Positions 13,559-27,000 are shown, counted from the stretch's first letter. The stretch is 64,000 nt of DNA from Dirofilaria immitis (GCA_024305405.1 JAKNDB010000068.1:10587501-10651500); one strand, 5' to 3'. Notes: generated by a model not told the origin, from the sequence alone. A program made the numbers and translations.

Positions 13559-16500
13559 TCAATCATCATCAGCGATTGCGAAACCACCATCTTCGTCAAC
13601 ACCACTTCCATCAAAACCTGCACTACTTTCAAAAATTTTATTATTTTCTGAGCCCTCTTCATCTGATGAAACGATTCGCTTCCTTTTGGTTGCCTTCGCA
13701 GATATTTTTTCGATTTCATCATCATCACTGTCGCTAGGTGAACGTGCCCGATCTTCCGTTGAACTTTCAGCACTGCTTTGATCTGAACTGTTTTTACACG
13801 GCGTTTTGTCTTTGATTGTCCATTATCGCTGAATATTATTTACAAATGATTTACTTATTCGTTGTAAAGCAGTAATTAAATTCGAAATGAGATGGACATT
13901 TCGAGTGAAAATTAAAGGAAAGTTTCTCAAAATTTAAAAGGCCACTCAATTATACGTTCATTCATTATTTCGCTTCAAGAATATTCTCCAAAGAAGACAA
14001 TATCACTTGCAAGGGAGATGTTTTTTGAGAAAAAAATTCATTTCGAAATTCTGTTTTACTTTGTTGAAAAATCTAGAATTTATGTCCAAGCACATTTCCG
14101 GATGAAAGACCAGTGCCCGATGTTGACATATAGAAATTAGAAACAATAATTCATGAATGCACGTTCTAATAATATTGTGTTAACTGTGGTCAAATTTCAG
14201 TAAGACCACATGAGAAGAAAAGCCCGGGCGATGCTAATAATCATACTCTAATAAAGAAATAAAAATCACGATATGACGTATTTAATATTCGACAAAAACC
14301 AAATAGTCTAATATGATTGTAAGAGTTAATCAAAGCCAACTTCTAATTTTTCTAAAGCATTGTCACATCCAAATTATTGTTTTTAGTTCTCGTTCCCAAT
14401 TTAATTCAGTTTCTCACATTTGAATTAAAAATCAAAATTTTAATTAATCTGTAATTTTAGGCGGATAAAAATATAAAGACCTATCATCATCGGAATCTGT
14501 TCGCCGGTTAGCATCTTCCGCAGCACTGCTATCGCTTCTAGTGATTTTTGGCGGTTCAGGTGATCCAACTACATCACTATCATCGGAAAGTCGTGATTTC
14601 AATGGCTTATTGACATTCTCATCTGAACTTGACTCATCCGATTGTACAAATTCACGACTTTTCACTGAAAAAAAGTAGAAATCTGAATGTAAGGCATTTG
14701 GAAGATGGAAATGAAATCAGAAATGTGATAAAAATCGAAAGCATGTAATTTAAAATACCAACAAAAAACATCTACAAAATAATCTAAAAATATTTGAAAG
14801 ACCAACATATACCTTTCGTTTTTGTTTTGCGCTTAGCTCAAAATCATTACGATCGAAATGCATCCTCTTTGATTTACGTCCTTCCCGACGATTACGGCTT
14901 TCTGTCTCATCCATTTCGCCACCACTCCTCCACTTGACACTTCACGGCGTTCACGTTTTTTACGACCTCTCCTTTCCTTCTGAAATCAAGAATTCGACAA
15001 AAATCTCATTAAATTAATCTCGATCCGCTGATCAACTACATAAAGTAAAAATATCAACCTTTCTTCGCGGTTCTCCTTCACCCGCATTCCAGTCACCTAA
15101 ATCGCTGTCATCATTAACGAATTCATCACCTTCGCGATCTTTACGACGCCTCCCACTACTACGTATTCGTTTTTCTTCAACGATCTGTAAACATTACAAA
15201 TAGAAGAGATCTAAATCATGATATTAAAAAAATCCTCCAATTATACTTTACATTTATAATTTGAGACTTGTCTTTAAAATAAAAATAGAAATGAAGACGA
15301 CTTTGTTTAACCAATCAAACTCCAAAAAATCAGAAAAAATTTATTTATACCGTTGGTAATCTAAGTATCTCCTTCGTCTTTTCTACATATTCTTGCCGCA
15401 TCTGTTTTAAAACTTCAAGCTCTCGCTTAGCTTTTTCTTCACGTTCTTTAGCTTCCTGTTCTTGCTGCCGTTTGAGTGCCTGTCGTTCTTCTTCTTGTCT
15501 TTGTCGTTGTCTTTGTTCTTCTTCATCTTGCGCCTACAAATTGGAATTTAAGTTACATTTCTCACGACTTTTGCCAATGTAATTAATAATTTTCATTTGC
15601 AGCAACACAGCTGAAAAATTCGAAACTGAGTAGAATTCTTAACATATATGTTTGCCTAATAAGACAATTTTTTTTGTAATGAAGACAGAAATGATGATGC
15701 ATGCTAAAATAACACATATCTTCGCTCTTTGAAGATAAGTTTGTGCTTGTGTAAGTAAATCATAACATGCTCGCGCTTCGTTAGCAGAAGCGGTTCGGCT
15801 AACAACTCGTGCTTGGCTCATTGTATCATCTTTGTTTCGTGATATGTATTCAAAGATCCTGGAATCATACGCATTCGAATTAAATATGTTTTGTTTATCA
15901 TTTCAAATAAGCAAAACAATGAAATGAAACACAGAAATCAAGAAACTGAAACAAACGTCGCAGCTGTTCTCAAATCATCCACAGCACCAGTCACCATTTC
16001 TAACGAAGATTTATCGTCACGAAGCATTTGTGTTGCTAATTTTTGTAAAACAAAAGCATGGTTGAATTTCAGCATCATATTATCTGGCGCTTCACAAATA
16101 GCCTGCAAAAATATACAGCAATCGTCAGACACATGAAATTCGAATTTCAGTGCTTTATTAATAAAAAAATATCCCAACCCTTGAAATCATCATTTCACAT
16201 TTCAGTGAATCCTGAGATAGGAAATAAAAATAATTATTCGGATTCTATTATCAATCGTTGAAGACCAACAATACCGCTTGATGGTAATCATTTTCTAAAA
16301 AGATAGAAAAAAATTTCGCACAGTAAATAATCGGTAAGCACGAACCTTTTCAAGGATATATCTACATTCGGCAAATTTTCCAGCTTTGTAATGTGCTCTC
16401 GCCAAATACAACAAAAGTGATACATCATTATATCGATTAAATTTCTTTATACAATTATCATACATCTGAATTGCTGCAACGTATTGTTTCTGTTCCATGT

Positions 16501-19500
16501 AAACATGAGCTATATTAATCCAAACATCTGAGAAATCAGCTGTGGCTTCACGAACTTGTGCAAAAATATCTCTGGCTTCCTGGATGGCTCCTTTCTGAGC
16601 TAAAATACATCCTGAAAACAATAACAATATATCTCCTAAGAAAAATTTATATTTTGGAGTTAAACTTCAGGAGTCACGTTCATTTATACTACTTTTCTTG
16701 AAACACGCAATAAAAATATCCTATAAAAAAAATGTAAATCATTTATAGATCAAATTTTTAACTTTTAAACACAATGAAAATGAAATGGAATTGAGATCCA
16801 ATTTCGTTTTTAATTATTGTTCAAAATATTCAAAATCATTCAAACAAAATTGGATACTAACCAATTCCATTGGCAGCCCAAATATTTTTGGATGTACCTT
16901 TAGCGCCTTACTGTACATCATCAAGGCTCTTTCACGGTAGTCTTTATCCTAAAGTGCATTAAAATCAATAATTATTAATTTTCAAATATTTCTAAAATCG
17001 TAATAAAAATGTGACTAATGATAGTTAAGTAACCATACCATTCATGACAACTTGGTAAAATAGCAGTGGCCCATGAGTATAATATCAGTGTCATAAATAT
17101 TTTAAATGATAATGCAAACAGTATTTTATAATCAAATAAAAATATGATTAGACCTTTTCCTTTTTTCTATGAATGGAAGATAATGTTTCGAGCCAAATAT
17201 TTCCAAGTGCAACAAAGCTATACGGATCATCGTGATAATCCGGAAGTTTCAAAATATATTCGAATTTTTTTGTGCCGGCGCCCATTCACATTTTGACATA
17301 TGCAAATTTCCGATAAGTGACCAAGCATCAGCATGCGATTGGTTTACACTCATCCCTTCCTGAAAATTTCTGAGTCTTCCAGGAACTAAAACAAAATTAG
17401 AAAAACCGGTCAAAAAGTACATACCTTAAACCAAACCGATGATTCATAAATCTGTCCTTTATCACGAGCAAGACATCCCAGTCGCATGTAACCTGAAAAA
17501 CAACTATGAGGCACGCAGAAAAGAAAAGTGCTCAAGCATTACTTGAGAATTTTTGAAGTTTCATTTTCTTCCATTAACGGATAACACATCTGTACACACT
17601 TTGATGGATATACTCAGAAACAAGATCTATTAAGAGTTTGAACTGTACTTCATTAATATTGCTTAAATAAAAGTTTTCGACAATTTTAGCAATACAAACG
17701 ATTTTGTAAACTTATAGTAGCCACGACAACTTACAATCAATGTAATTTGGCTTTTCCTGCAAAATTCCTTTATAAAGGCGTTCAGCTTCATCAAACATAC
17801 AAAGCATTTCTAAACTTCGCGCTAAATTGTAAGTGACGGTTGTTTGCAAAGCTGCTAAATCTGTCTGTCCAGTTGAAATAACTTCACCGAGTTCTTTTAG
17901 CGCTTCTTCAAAGTACTCCTAAAAAACGAAACAACATGAAAATTGTAAAAAAATAAATTACAAAATGTAGAAAACAAGTTCCGCGAAATCCATACCCTAG
18001 CTTTCTCGTACTGTCCTACTGTAAAATATAATGACCCAACATTATTTGTTATTTCCGGTGGTACGTCAACTTCAATCATTTGACTTAGAAAGGTCGAAGC
18101 TTTTGTATATGCTTCCAAGGAACCCTGAAAAATTAAACTGACAAAAAAGCCAGTTTGTATTACTCTCTTTTATGCTAATTTATAAACTGTGTTTATAAAC
18201 TTCTATACTCCATTTTTGAGTTATTGGTCTAGTTAGCAATGTTTCTTTCTACATTCCAAGTTTTCTCCAGATTTGAAGATGAGGTTGAAGTTTACAGAAA
18301 CAAAGTGAATTTTCATTCTGAAAAAAATCGAGGGATGGAATTTCAATTATGATCAAATCTTATATTTCACATGAATTGGAAGAAAAAATTTGTAGCACAA
18401 ATCCATGCACCTCCTAATAATATCTGCGGAAAAGCACCTGTGGATCACAATTTTCTGTTAACTGAGCCAAATCAATCAATGCTTCCACATCATCCGGACA
18501 CATTTCCACAACTTTTCTGAAAATTTCACGAGCCTTCTTCCTTCGTTCACTGCGTTCCTTTTGATTAGCCGGCTCAGAATGTGCGTATAACGAGCCTAAG
18601 ATTTTCAATGTATCATAATTCGTTGGGCAACCTTTTAGAACTTTTTCGAAACATTGTATTGCCTGAAACTTTCGGATAATTAAATTCCAAATAGAAACCT
18701 ATTACATGACATACTGCTGTAGACTATGATATAAGAATATAAGCAGCAACCGATAAACCTATATGCTACAATAACAATATGAATACAATTTCACATTTCC
18801 ACCAACTTTTGAGTCCTAATATTGCAACTGAAAAATTCCTAACTTAACATACATTATCATAATCTTCACGATAGATATACATTTGTCCGAGACCAAAATA
18901 AGGTAAAACAAAATTTGTAGTAGCGAATTGCGTTGACTGATAATAATGCTGAAACGAAGCTTGTTACAATAGAAATCGTGACAGAATTTTTCTTTCTGAA
19001 AAAGTAGGATCGAGCTGAGCGATAAATTATGAGTTGCATATTCGATGATATTTGCTATGTATAGTTAACCTGAAAAGCCTTCTCGAAATTTCCTCTTTGA
19101 TGAAAACTTCGCGCCAACTGATAACAACTTTCAGCTCTCATAGCTTCATTATCTGTTATTTGAAATGCATGCCATGCTAAATGCTCCACTCTGTCCAACT
19201 CCTGAAATCAGGGCATTAATTTGAAAGTCAGGTAGCCTTTTAAAGAAATATGACATCATAAGAAACAATATAACATGTTCATTTGTATAATTGAACGCTG
19301 TCGTTGAATAATATGCAGAATACCGAATGTAAATCGTTTTGATTTTCAATTCCAGTGTATCCAGGAATACACTAATACCATTTTCCAAAAACCACACATT
19401 AGTTACTTTTTTCATAAGATCAAAGAAATAAATTCGAAAAAAACGGAAAGTTAAAGGACACAAACATATGAACTACCTTTTGTAAAAAAGTGGTTGGCAA

Positions 19501-21240
19501 GATGGTTCAAAACAACTGGATTTTCCTGTTCTATTTGATAAGCTCGTCCAAAGGATTCCACTCCTCTTCGTATGGCTTCTTGTTCCAATGTATTCATATC
19601 TAAGATTGCTAAAGCAATAAGAGCTGATACGTTTTCTTTATCCAAATCTAAGACGCGTCTGAACGCTAACCTGAAAAAGCAAATTAAAAAGAAGACATGA
19701 ACAATAATAAAATTTATAAAAAATAAGAAAGGAATTGAATTTTGTTTCAACAAATTCAATCCTCCAGAAGTTCGAAGATTATATTAGCCATGAGTGCAAA
19801 TTCTGAAAAATGTTCCATTTGCTCCAGTTCTTACATATACGATAAGAATTAAACGCAAGGAAGCACCAACCTGGCTTTGTCCAGTCGTCCCAATTTTGCT
19901 AGACAATAACCAATACCCAAACGTACATCTGCCGGACAATCTGGCATTTTTCGTAATACACTTTTATAACAATTCAATGCTTTTCGATATTCTTTTCTTT
20001 GGAAGAAAATGCATGCTTTACCTAATGTTGCTGGTATATTTTCGCCAACCTAAAATGAAATACAATTTAAACAAATTGTTTGGCAAAAATATTTATGTTA
20101 TATAATCCAGGAGAGACCAAGAAGGTCAAACATCCGACTACTCAAAATCTTAACTTTGGAATACACTGATAAGGAAATCTAGCCACAGTCAATACTCATG
20201 GTATTTCGAAATTTTATGTGTGAAATTTTGCTGTAAGGTAATCGTTCTAAATAAGGCTTAGTTATTCTATTTCTATTTCTCAGAAAATATCCATAATTAT
20301 CAAATAAAACTATTAATATGAAATATAATATCGCAATACTTCACATCTGATAAAATCAGCACAAATATAAAAAATTGGATTTACCTGATTCAAAACGAAA
20401 TTGAATTGCTGTTCTGCTTGATCAATTTTCCCTTCTAATAAACAAAAATAAGCCCTTCCCAAAAGATGATACGTATCATACATAATGATCTTGTCAGCTG
20501 TAGTATAAAGCAATGTCGCTTTTGTCTGCCATTCTTTCTTTTTATCTTTATTGCGCTCCTTGTGACTCTATGATGATGTAATACATAAAAGCAGTTTATC
20601 AAGAAACTCACAAATAATGATATTTCCCACTCTCAAAATAGGTAGAAAAGGTAGTATAATATCTTCAACGATCAAAAACTTATGATAAGGAAGAGAAAAC
20701 AAATTTTTTATACATCAAGAACTTTTTCCAAAACTTGACGGATATACCTGGATTACATAATAAGCGGCTAGTGTGTCCAGAGCTCGCATTTGATCTTGAT
20801 GATATTCTGGATACTCCAAACTTGCTTCTGAGCCACTCATTTCCAAAATTCGAACAAAATCTGCCTCATTCCCGCGACGATAGTAAGCTAACTGAATCAA
20901 AATGTCCACGGAAGCAACTTCTCTATTAAAGTTAACAATTATGTCAAAACTTAAAATTTGCAAACTTTAGAATACTTACCGCTAAATCGACCCAAAAATT
21001 TAGTGTTGCACGTTCACCACGTAAAATTGCAAGAACCTCATCACCGTCATCCGGTAAATTATCAAAATCAATTCGATTATTTCCTAAAATATCGTTACAT
21101 GTCAGCACAGCCAAAAAAACCCAAAACCTTCCTTTTGTTTTTTTACTTTTTATTTTAAATGTTATATATATAATCCATTATTGAAACGTGGATGATGAAG
21201 TAAAAAAGATTATACAATATCTTCTCTTACCATGTCTCAT
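13559..21240 (-). CDS. ctr-9: CTR9, TPR scaffold subunit of the Paf1 complex
   Basis: CTR9 is the scaffold of the nuclear Paf1 complex, which travels with RNA polymerase II and supports histone modification during elongation. Exons in genomic order: 13559-13828, 14481-14664, 14813-14979, 15059-15184, 15351-15533, 15720-15858, 15957-16102, 16346-16611, 16862-16948, 17154-17359, 17425-17492, 17735-17918, 17996-18124, 18438-18662, 18853-18948, 19070-19201, 19477-19670, 19871-20049, 20385-20567, 20748-20922, 20980-21083, 21231-21240 (start). The total is about 1150 residues, close to the family's usual length. Family blocks in order include [28 protein letters not shown] repeats, [26 protein letters not shown], a charged coiled coil (15351-15533), then a Ser/Asp/Glu-rich tail. 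The ten-base first exon is inferred from matching phase. Frame breaks of one base appear near 13790, 14815, 14926, 16883 and 17267; the junctions at 19477 and 20980 are out of phase, and the donor at 15719 reads AT. Identity is certain; exact ends are less so. Confidence 0.93.
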
Positions 21241-21769
21241 TCCAGATTTTTGTCTTTCAAATTTCGAATTTACGAAAATAAACTGAGGCTTGATAAGGGA
21301 CTAAAAATCCAAAACAGCAGATCATGGATTATAATTTAATTATCATTTTTCGAATTTTATATAAAGTTAGTGAATACTGCAATGTCAAGCAAAATTTTTA
21401 AACTTCACAACTACTTTGTTTTGTGAAATTTTTAAAGTTTATGAAAATTTATTCAAATAAGGTAATGAAGACAATATACGGAATAATATTTTACGTAATC
21501 AAAAGCATACTGTACATAATAATTCCAGAAATCATCAGTTCAGGGTATGAAAACTTGGTTTTCCAGAATTAAGATAAAGAAAGTGAGTCTTCACAAGTTT
21601 AAAAGACACAAAGATATCAATCTCTATACAAACATTCAAATAGTTTGATGCATCAATCCCATAGTATTCAATCTTATGATATTTTAGATTATTCAAACAA
21701 CAAGAGAATATAAACGGCTCAACGTGGAATGATCTATGAAAGCCTGATGAGACCAGGATGCTGAAATAG
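21241..21769. other. Spacer between two minus-strand genes
   Basis: About 530 bases between the ctr-9 start and the stop of the upstream gene. I see no exon. This is longer than the roughly 100 bases typical of a worm operon, so shared transcription is possible but not indicated. Confidence 0.55.
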
Positions 21770-22478
21770 CTAAAAATATGTCTCTGCTACTGAAATTCGC
21801 CAAATCATCAAGAGCAATTCTTTTGCTTTGAACTCTTCTTGATACATTTTTACAATAAGTGGTAAAATTTCACTCAATTCTTTCAATTTTGGATTTTGCA
21901 AATGAGACATATTTTCTCTATCTCTTCGCATATGCTCCAATTTCTTCAATCCTACAAATCGTTCACGCATATTTTCAAGCTTATTAACTATGCGAGCCAT
22001 CTGCACATTGACCAAATCCATTAATTCTTCTACATCCCATACAATTTTTTCGGTGATTCTGCTGATTTCATTCCGTTCCAAACGATTTCTTATCAACTCA
22101 ACATTTGTAATGTCGCAGTCATTACCTTTTTATTCAGTAATAAAGTAGTTAGATCAGACTCAACTCTTCTTTTTCATATTTCTCTCTTCCGCAAAGTCAG
22201 CTGATTGAGCATAAATGAGACATAAACGGTTGTTGATTATTTTTTCCAACAAACTGTATGTCGATCCATTTAATTCGGCCCAGCGTTGTGTCGTATTCCA
22301 AATATCTACGCAGAAATCCCGCACATATCGTTGTATATCCTAGTATTACTTTCCATAGTTCCAACAATTGAGTTTCACGTTTTATGCTTTTAATCGTCCA
22401 ATGATAAAAGGAATCGAGCGAATTACAATTTTGGCATATAGAGGCCGAAATTAAACTAACTAATAATAATAATAGCAT
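21770..22478 (-). CDS. Unrecognised leader-bearing, charged helical protein
   Basis: I do not recognise the family. The frame starts at 22478 with a signal-peptide-like leader (MLLLLLVSLISAS then a Cys pair) and continues into a body rich in Lys, Arg, Glu and Leu that looks helical or coiled-coil. It ends at a TAG at 21770. No introns are apparent. Three small frame changes are needed to read it as one protein of about 236 codons: one A too many near 22240-22245, and one A too few near 22165 and near 22137. Each lies in a run of five or six As, and the text on both sides keeps the same charged style. Without these repairs there are two unrelated fragments of about 93 and 108 codons. A secreted or membrane-anchored helical protein is the best guess; function is unknown. 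Confidence 0.5.
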
Positions 22479-23743
22479 GCTTTATTACAGTAATAACATT
22501 CCATCAAGTTTATTAAAGCTTCCATACAAAGATTTCCTCACATTTTTGATTTCGTTACAAATCAAATTTACTCACATTTTCCGTACTATCTTTCAGCGGT
22601 ATTTCCACCGATGTTTTTGGTTGAATGAAGGACATAATTTTCACTTTAATCGTACCAAATATACCTCCTTTTCTAAAATAACATTGAAAACTGCATGGAA
22701 TTATGCCATAATTTCAGTAAAAATCAATTAATTACGACTCATAGCAACAGTAACATAGGAAGGAGATCCATTAACTTAGATCAGCATTAGAAGTTTATAC
22801 TCAGTCATCTTTCCTCTCTTGGCTTTCCGCCATTTCAAATTTTCAGTCTTCGTCAAGACTTGTAGCCCCAATATATTTATGGCGAGATATTGTCACTATT
22901 ACGGCAAGAAGGAAAATGAAAAGTATGAAATGGCCGAGTTGATTTTCATTCTCTACCCCTTAAGTTTATAGCAAATCTCATTCCCTATTTACTAAAGAAT
23001 ATTATACATATCCGACAGATAGTAAAGTTGATAATCACTGTCCAGCGATAACTGCTGTAGAAGAACAAGGAATGACGAAATAATACTGTTTGAGGAAATG
23101 CAAAAATTAAGGGAAATGTTTAGTGGTATATATTCCAAAACTATAAGAATAATTGAGAATGGCAAGAAATTGTTTAATGTCAGGAAACATTAAAGATTCT
23201 TTGGAGTCGAAAAAACTATATAGGGATAATGCATGGAAATATGAATAGCGACACAAATCACTCATTCCAAGGATAACATGAATCTCACTGTAGGCTTTTC
23301 ATTCTGTCCTCCTATTCATATCTTTCGTTACTCGTTGGTATCACATATCGAAATGGTTGTGTGTGTTATTAGCTTGAGGTTGATTTGGGGAAATTCTAGA
23401 AGTTATTCTGTACATTAACTAAATTGGTCGATCAAAATTACATGAATTCGTATATGAATCCATAAAACAATCAAATATTGCTAAAACTATGAGTTTGACG
23501 GCGATGGCTTGGTAGCTAATGCAAATTTCATGTTTTATCTTTCTAAATTTATATATTTCACATAAAATTGACACATATGCGCAAAATTATAGTCTGAAAA
23601 GTTGCAAAATTTGGACATATTAATGTGTTTTACTCTGATGCAAGGTTATGTAATTTGCTTGGGAGCTCATTTTTCCCTTTTCCTCTTCCTGGAGTAGAAG
23701 TTGATTCAAAAATTAAGAAGGTCATAAAATTTAAGAGGAAGGA
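22479..23743. other. Divergent intergenic region
   Basis: It separates a minus-strand gene from the plus-strand pair at 23744 and 24033, so it probably contains both promoters. I found no exon and no recognisable promoter motif. Confidence 0.5.
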
Positions 23744-23968
23744 ATGAGACGAATAAATTCGTTGAAAAGAATTGGTTTATTAATGAAAAATGTTAGTCAT
23801 ACTGCTATATATTCTAATAGTGGGTGTGTAGCTGTAACTTTATTGCATCTCAGCGAAACTTATATTGTTGTTGTAAAGGAGCAAAGTAAGTGTAAGTATA
23901 ATTCAGTTATTTTAGGTCCTGGAGATTTTAAAAATGAGATTTTAAAAATATTGCAAAGCCTCAGTTAA
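23744..23968 (+). CDS. Small unrecognised protein (74 aa), possible operon leader gene
   Basis: A 74-codon frame from ATG to TAA with basic N-terminal and beta-strand-like central text (AVTLLHLSETYIVVVKEQ), ending in ILKILQSLS. I do not recognise the family. Support is mostly context: an AATAAA lies just after the stop (about 23988), and 64 bases separate the stop from the clpf-1 ATG, which itself follows a TTTTGCAG acceptor at 24030. That is the spacing of a worm operon whose downstream gene receives a spliced leader. The true 5' end may lie further upstream if earlier exons exist. It could also be only the last exon of a longer gene, or a chance frame. Confidence 0.4.
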   Translation: MRRINSLKRIGLLMKNVSHTAIYSNSGCVAVTLLHLSETYIVVVKEQSKCKYNSVILGPGDFKNEILKILQSLS

Positions 23969-24020
23969 AATATTTGAAAAAAGAGGAATAAAAAATAGAT
24001 GTAAGTTATATTTATTCATT

Positions 24021-24030
24021 AATTTTGCAG
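24021..24030 (+). promoter_or_regulatory. Likely spliced-leader acceptor for clpf-1
   Basis: AATTTTGCAG ends three bases before the clpf-1 start codon. No donor upstream gives a coding exon in phase, so trans-splicing of a leader is the simplest reading. SL1 and SL2 cannot be told apart from sequence alone. Confidence 0.55.
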
Positions 24031-24032
24031 AA

Positions 24033-27000
24033 ATGGAGTCAACAAAATCACCTCCAGAGCAGAATCTCCAAGAATTCACTCTGAAAGAGGATAATGAACT
24101 GCGTTTTGAGGTTTCTAGTCAAAGATTTAAAATTTGCCTTTTAATTTAATTTATCTTTTCGATACCTTTGATTCAAATTCTTTTCAACGTCATGCTTCTA
24201 AGAAAACGAAGGAGGAATATTATTTTACTGGAAGGATAGTCAAGCTGTGAAATATTTAATATCATCATATTTAGGTCGCAAATGGTGATGTAATGTTAGA
24301 GCTTATTGATGGACGAGCCGAAGTTTTTGGGACCGAACTTATTCAACATAAGAAATATGTTTTCCCACCTGGTACTGTCGTATTTATTTGAAATCATTCT
24401 TATTTTTATAGAGAGAATTCTGCATTATACAAACTTTATTTAAGCCACTGTAGGTTCACATGCGCATATTCTTGAGTCAAAATTCTCTTGACTAAATCAA
24501 CTGTAAAGGGCTTCCAGAATGGTAGAAAATTATATTTTCCAGGATCGAGAGTAGCTGTGTTTACATGGAAGAAGGCTGTCGTGGAACTTGTTGGAAAAAC
24601 AGAAAGTGCGTATGTTGCCGAACAAACCCCAATGGCACGTATTGTTTTTCGTTCACAAATTTAAAATTAAAAATGTCACAATAAAACTTTTCAATGAGAG
24701 TTTTAATTCGAAAATGTCATGATAAAAATTGCGATTGAGAGCATTTAAACTTTCTATGCATCTTTGGTAGTCGAAATAAATTCATGGAAATCACTGAACA
24801 GAAAAATTTACTTACAGGCAGCTTTATAAATTTTTGCGAGGCGTTTCGTTTATTCTATTCAATATTAAAATCATTTTTCTTTCAAAAGAAATACTGGATG
24901 CTTTGGAAAATGATAGTTCGGCAAAAGATCGCGGTTGATAGATTAGATGAATTTCGTATTCGTTTAGTTTTTAGGAGATTGTTTATAAAATCAAGCGTTG
25001 TCTTTGGAACTTTTCCTCTTGTCAAGTTTTTATGTAGCTTTATAAATATTAGATTTAGTGATTGATTTCAGTCAGCATTACTGACTTTTCCTTATCTCTT
25101 TGCAAAACTTCTTGAATTATCAGTCACTGCGCGTGTGTTAACAATTCCTGGTTCAATACTGTGATTGTCTTTTGATGTCGGAATTACTGTTACTGCTTTA
25201 TGATCCATGTTTAAGTCAAATGAAAAATCAAAATTTATTTTTATCTAGATATTATTTCCATGATCTAAAATAAATATGAAATAGACAGTGAGTAATAAAT
25301 CATGCGAAAAAAACGTGGGAAAATGAGTATTAAAGTGTGACGTAATCGTTTGTTTCAAAATGATCCCATATGAAGTAGTAAATTTCAATAATGCGAAAGA
25401 TGCAGTTGCTTTTTGATCTAGTCTGGTAATTGTAATTTGAGATTTTCTCATTTAATTTTATTAGTTGTAATTGTTTGTCCGATACTTTGTAAGCTATTTA
25501 TCTCTTAAAAAATTTTTTTATTTTTATTGCGAAGTTTAATATTTCTGAATTAGGAAGAAATGAAATGTTAAACAGGTCTATTTCAGATTATTTATTTGAA
25601 TACACATGCAGCTTTGGAACAGCTACGTGAGCATGCTGAATCGGTAGTTATGCAACAGGAACAAGCTCGTGGGCCGTCGTTAATGATAGTAGGACCGACA
25701 GATGTGGGTAAAACAACAGTTTGTCGTATCTTGTGTAATTATGCAGTGCGAGTAGGCAGAACACCGATATTTGTTGATTTAGATGTTGGACAGGTAATTT
25801 TTCGGTCGGTTTTTATGACAGTTTTATTCAAAGCGAAAAATAAAATTTTTAGTTTAGAAGATCTAAATGGAACGTAATATTAATATCAAAAAAATTAAAA
25901 GTCATTCATGGGAAAGAATTTTTAATTTCTCAAATTTTGAGATATTTACAAGATATTTTTAGTGATTTGAAGGAAAAACTTAAAGAACAATTGGATGCTA
26001 CTTAAATAATTAGTAATTTCGATTTTGCGTTTTATTGCTTCATGAGAGTGAAGTTTATGGTTTCAGGGAGTATTTCTGTCCCTGGAACTGTTGGAGCACT
26101 CTATATCGAGAAAACAGCCGATGTTGTTGAAGGTTTCGATAAGAGGGCACCATTAGTGTATCATGTATGTTTTTTTAAACAGTATAGTGTTGCATATTGT
26201 CTGTATATGTGAATGTAGTTATATATAAGTATATTTGTATATATAAATGATTTTTTAAATTCAAGATGAAGTTATATCTAAATGAGTAGTTTCTCTCAAC
26301 CAGTTTGACACAAATTCGTCATCCATCATCGAGATCTTCCAAGCTCTTGTTTATAAAATTAAATTAATTTCCAACTCAAATCAAAAAATTTTTCCTAACT
26401 TTTATTTTTGCTTTTGCTTTAGTTGAATCCGTCCGTTTTTTTGTACATATTTAAAACAAACTTAGTTTCTGTCTTATGTAAAAACTGAATTTATGAATTT
26501 ATAGTTTGGAAATCTTTCGCCTGGTTCTAATATTCCACTATATGATTTACTGGTGAAGCAACTTGCAGAAGCAGTATCAAAAGGCGAAAATCTAGCCAAG
26601 ATGCTACTTATGGAGGAGTAATAATTAACACGTGTGGTTGGGTCAAAGGAGAAGGGTAAATAATATATGTAATTCTATTTATTAATATTAATATTGTTAA
26701 AAACTTGGTAATTGGATTTTTTTCTCAAGTAATGTTTTTTTTCTTTTTTAAAAGTTCATTTATAATCATATTAATAGTGGAATGAATGTACAGGAGAATT
26801 TTGATAGTTTTTAAAGATTAGGTACTTAAATTTAGCAGCATACATATAATCATTTGCAAATTAACTGAATTTCAGATATGCATGTTTGGTGAATGCAGCA
26901 GAAGAATTTGAAGTTGACGTTGTAATTGTATTAGACCATGAACGATTGTACAACGAACTACAGCGAGATTTGCCATCTTTTGTTAAGGTCAAGTTTTTTA

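Noticed and set aside
13559..21240. ctr-9 as a pseudogene
   Set aside because: About 22 exons with normal splice sites and unbroken family motifs; the damage is single-base and shared by most multi-exon genes in the window, so assembly error is more likely.
24784..25065. 93-codon plus-strand frame
   Set aside because: It lies wholly inside clpf-1 intron 3, is hydrophobic and AT-driven, and has no family motif.
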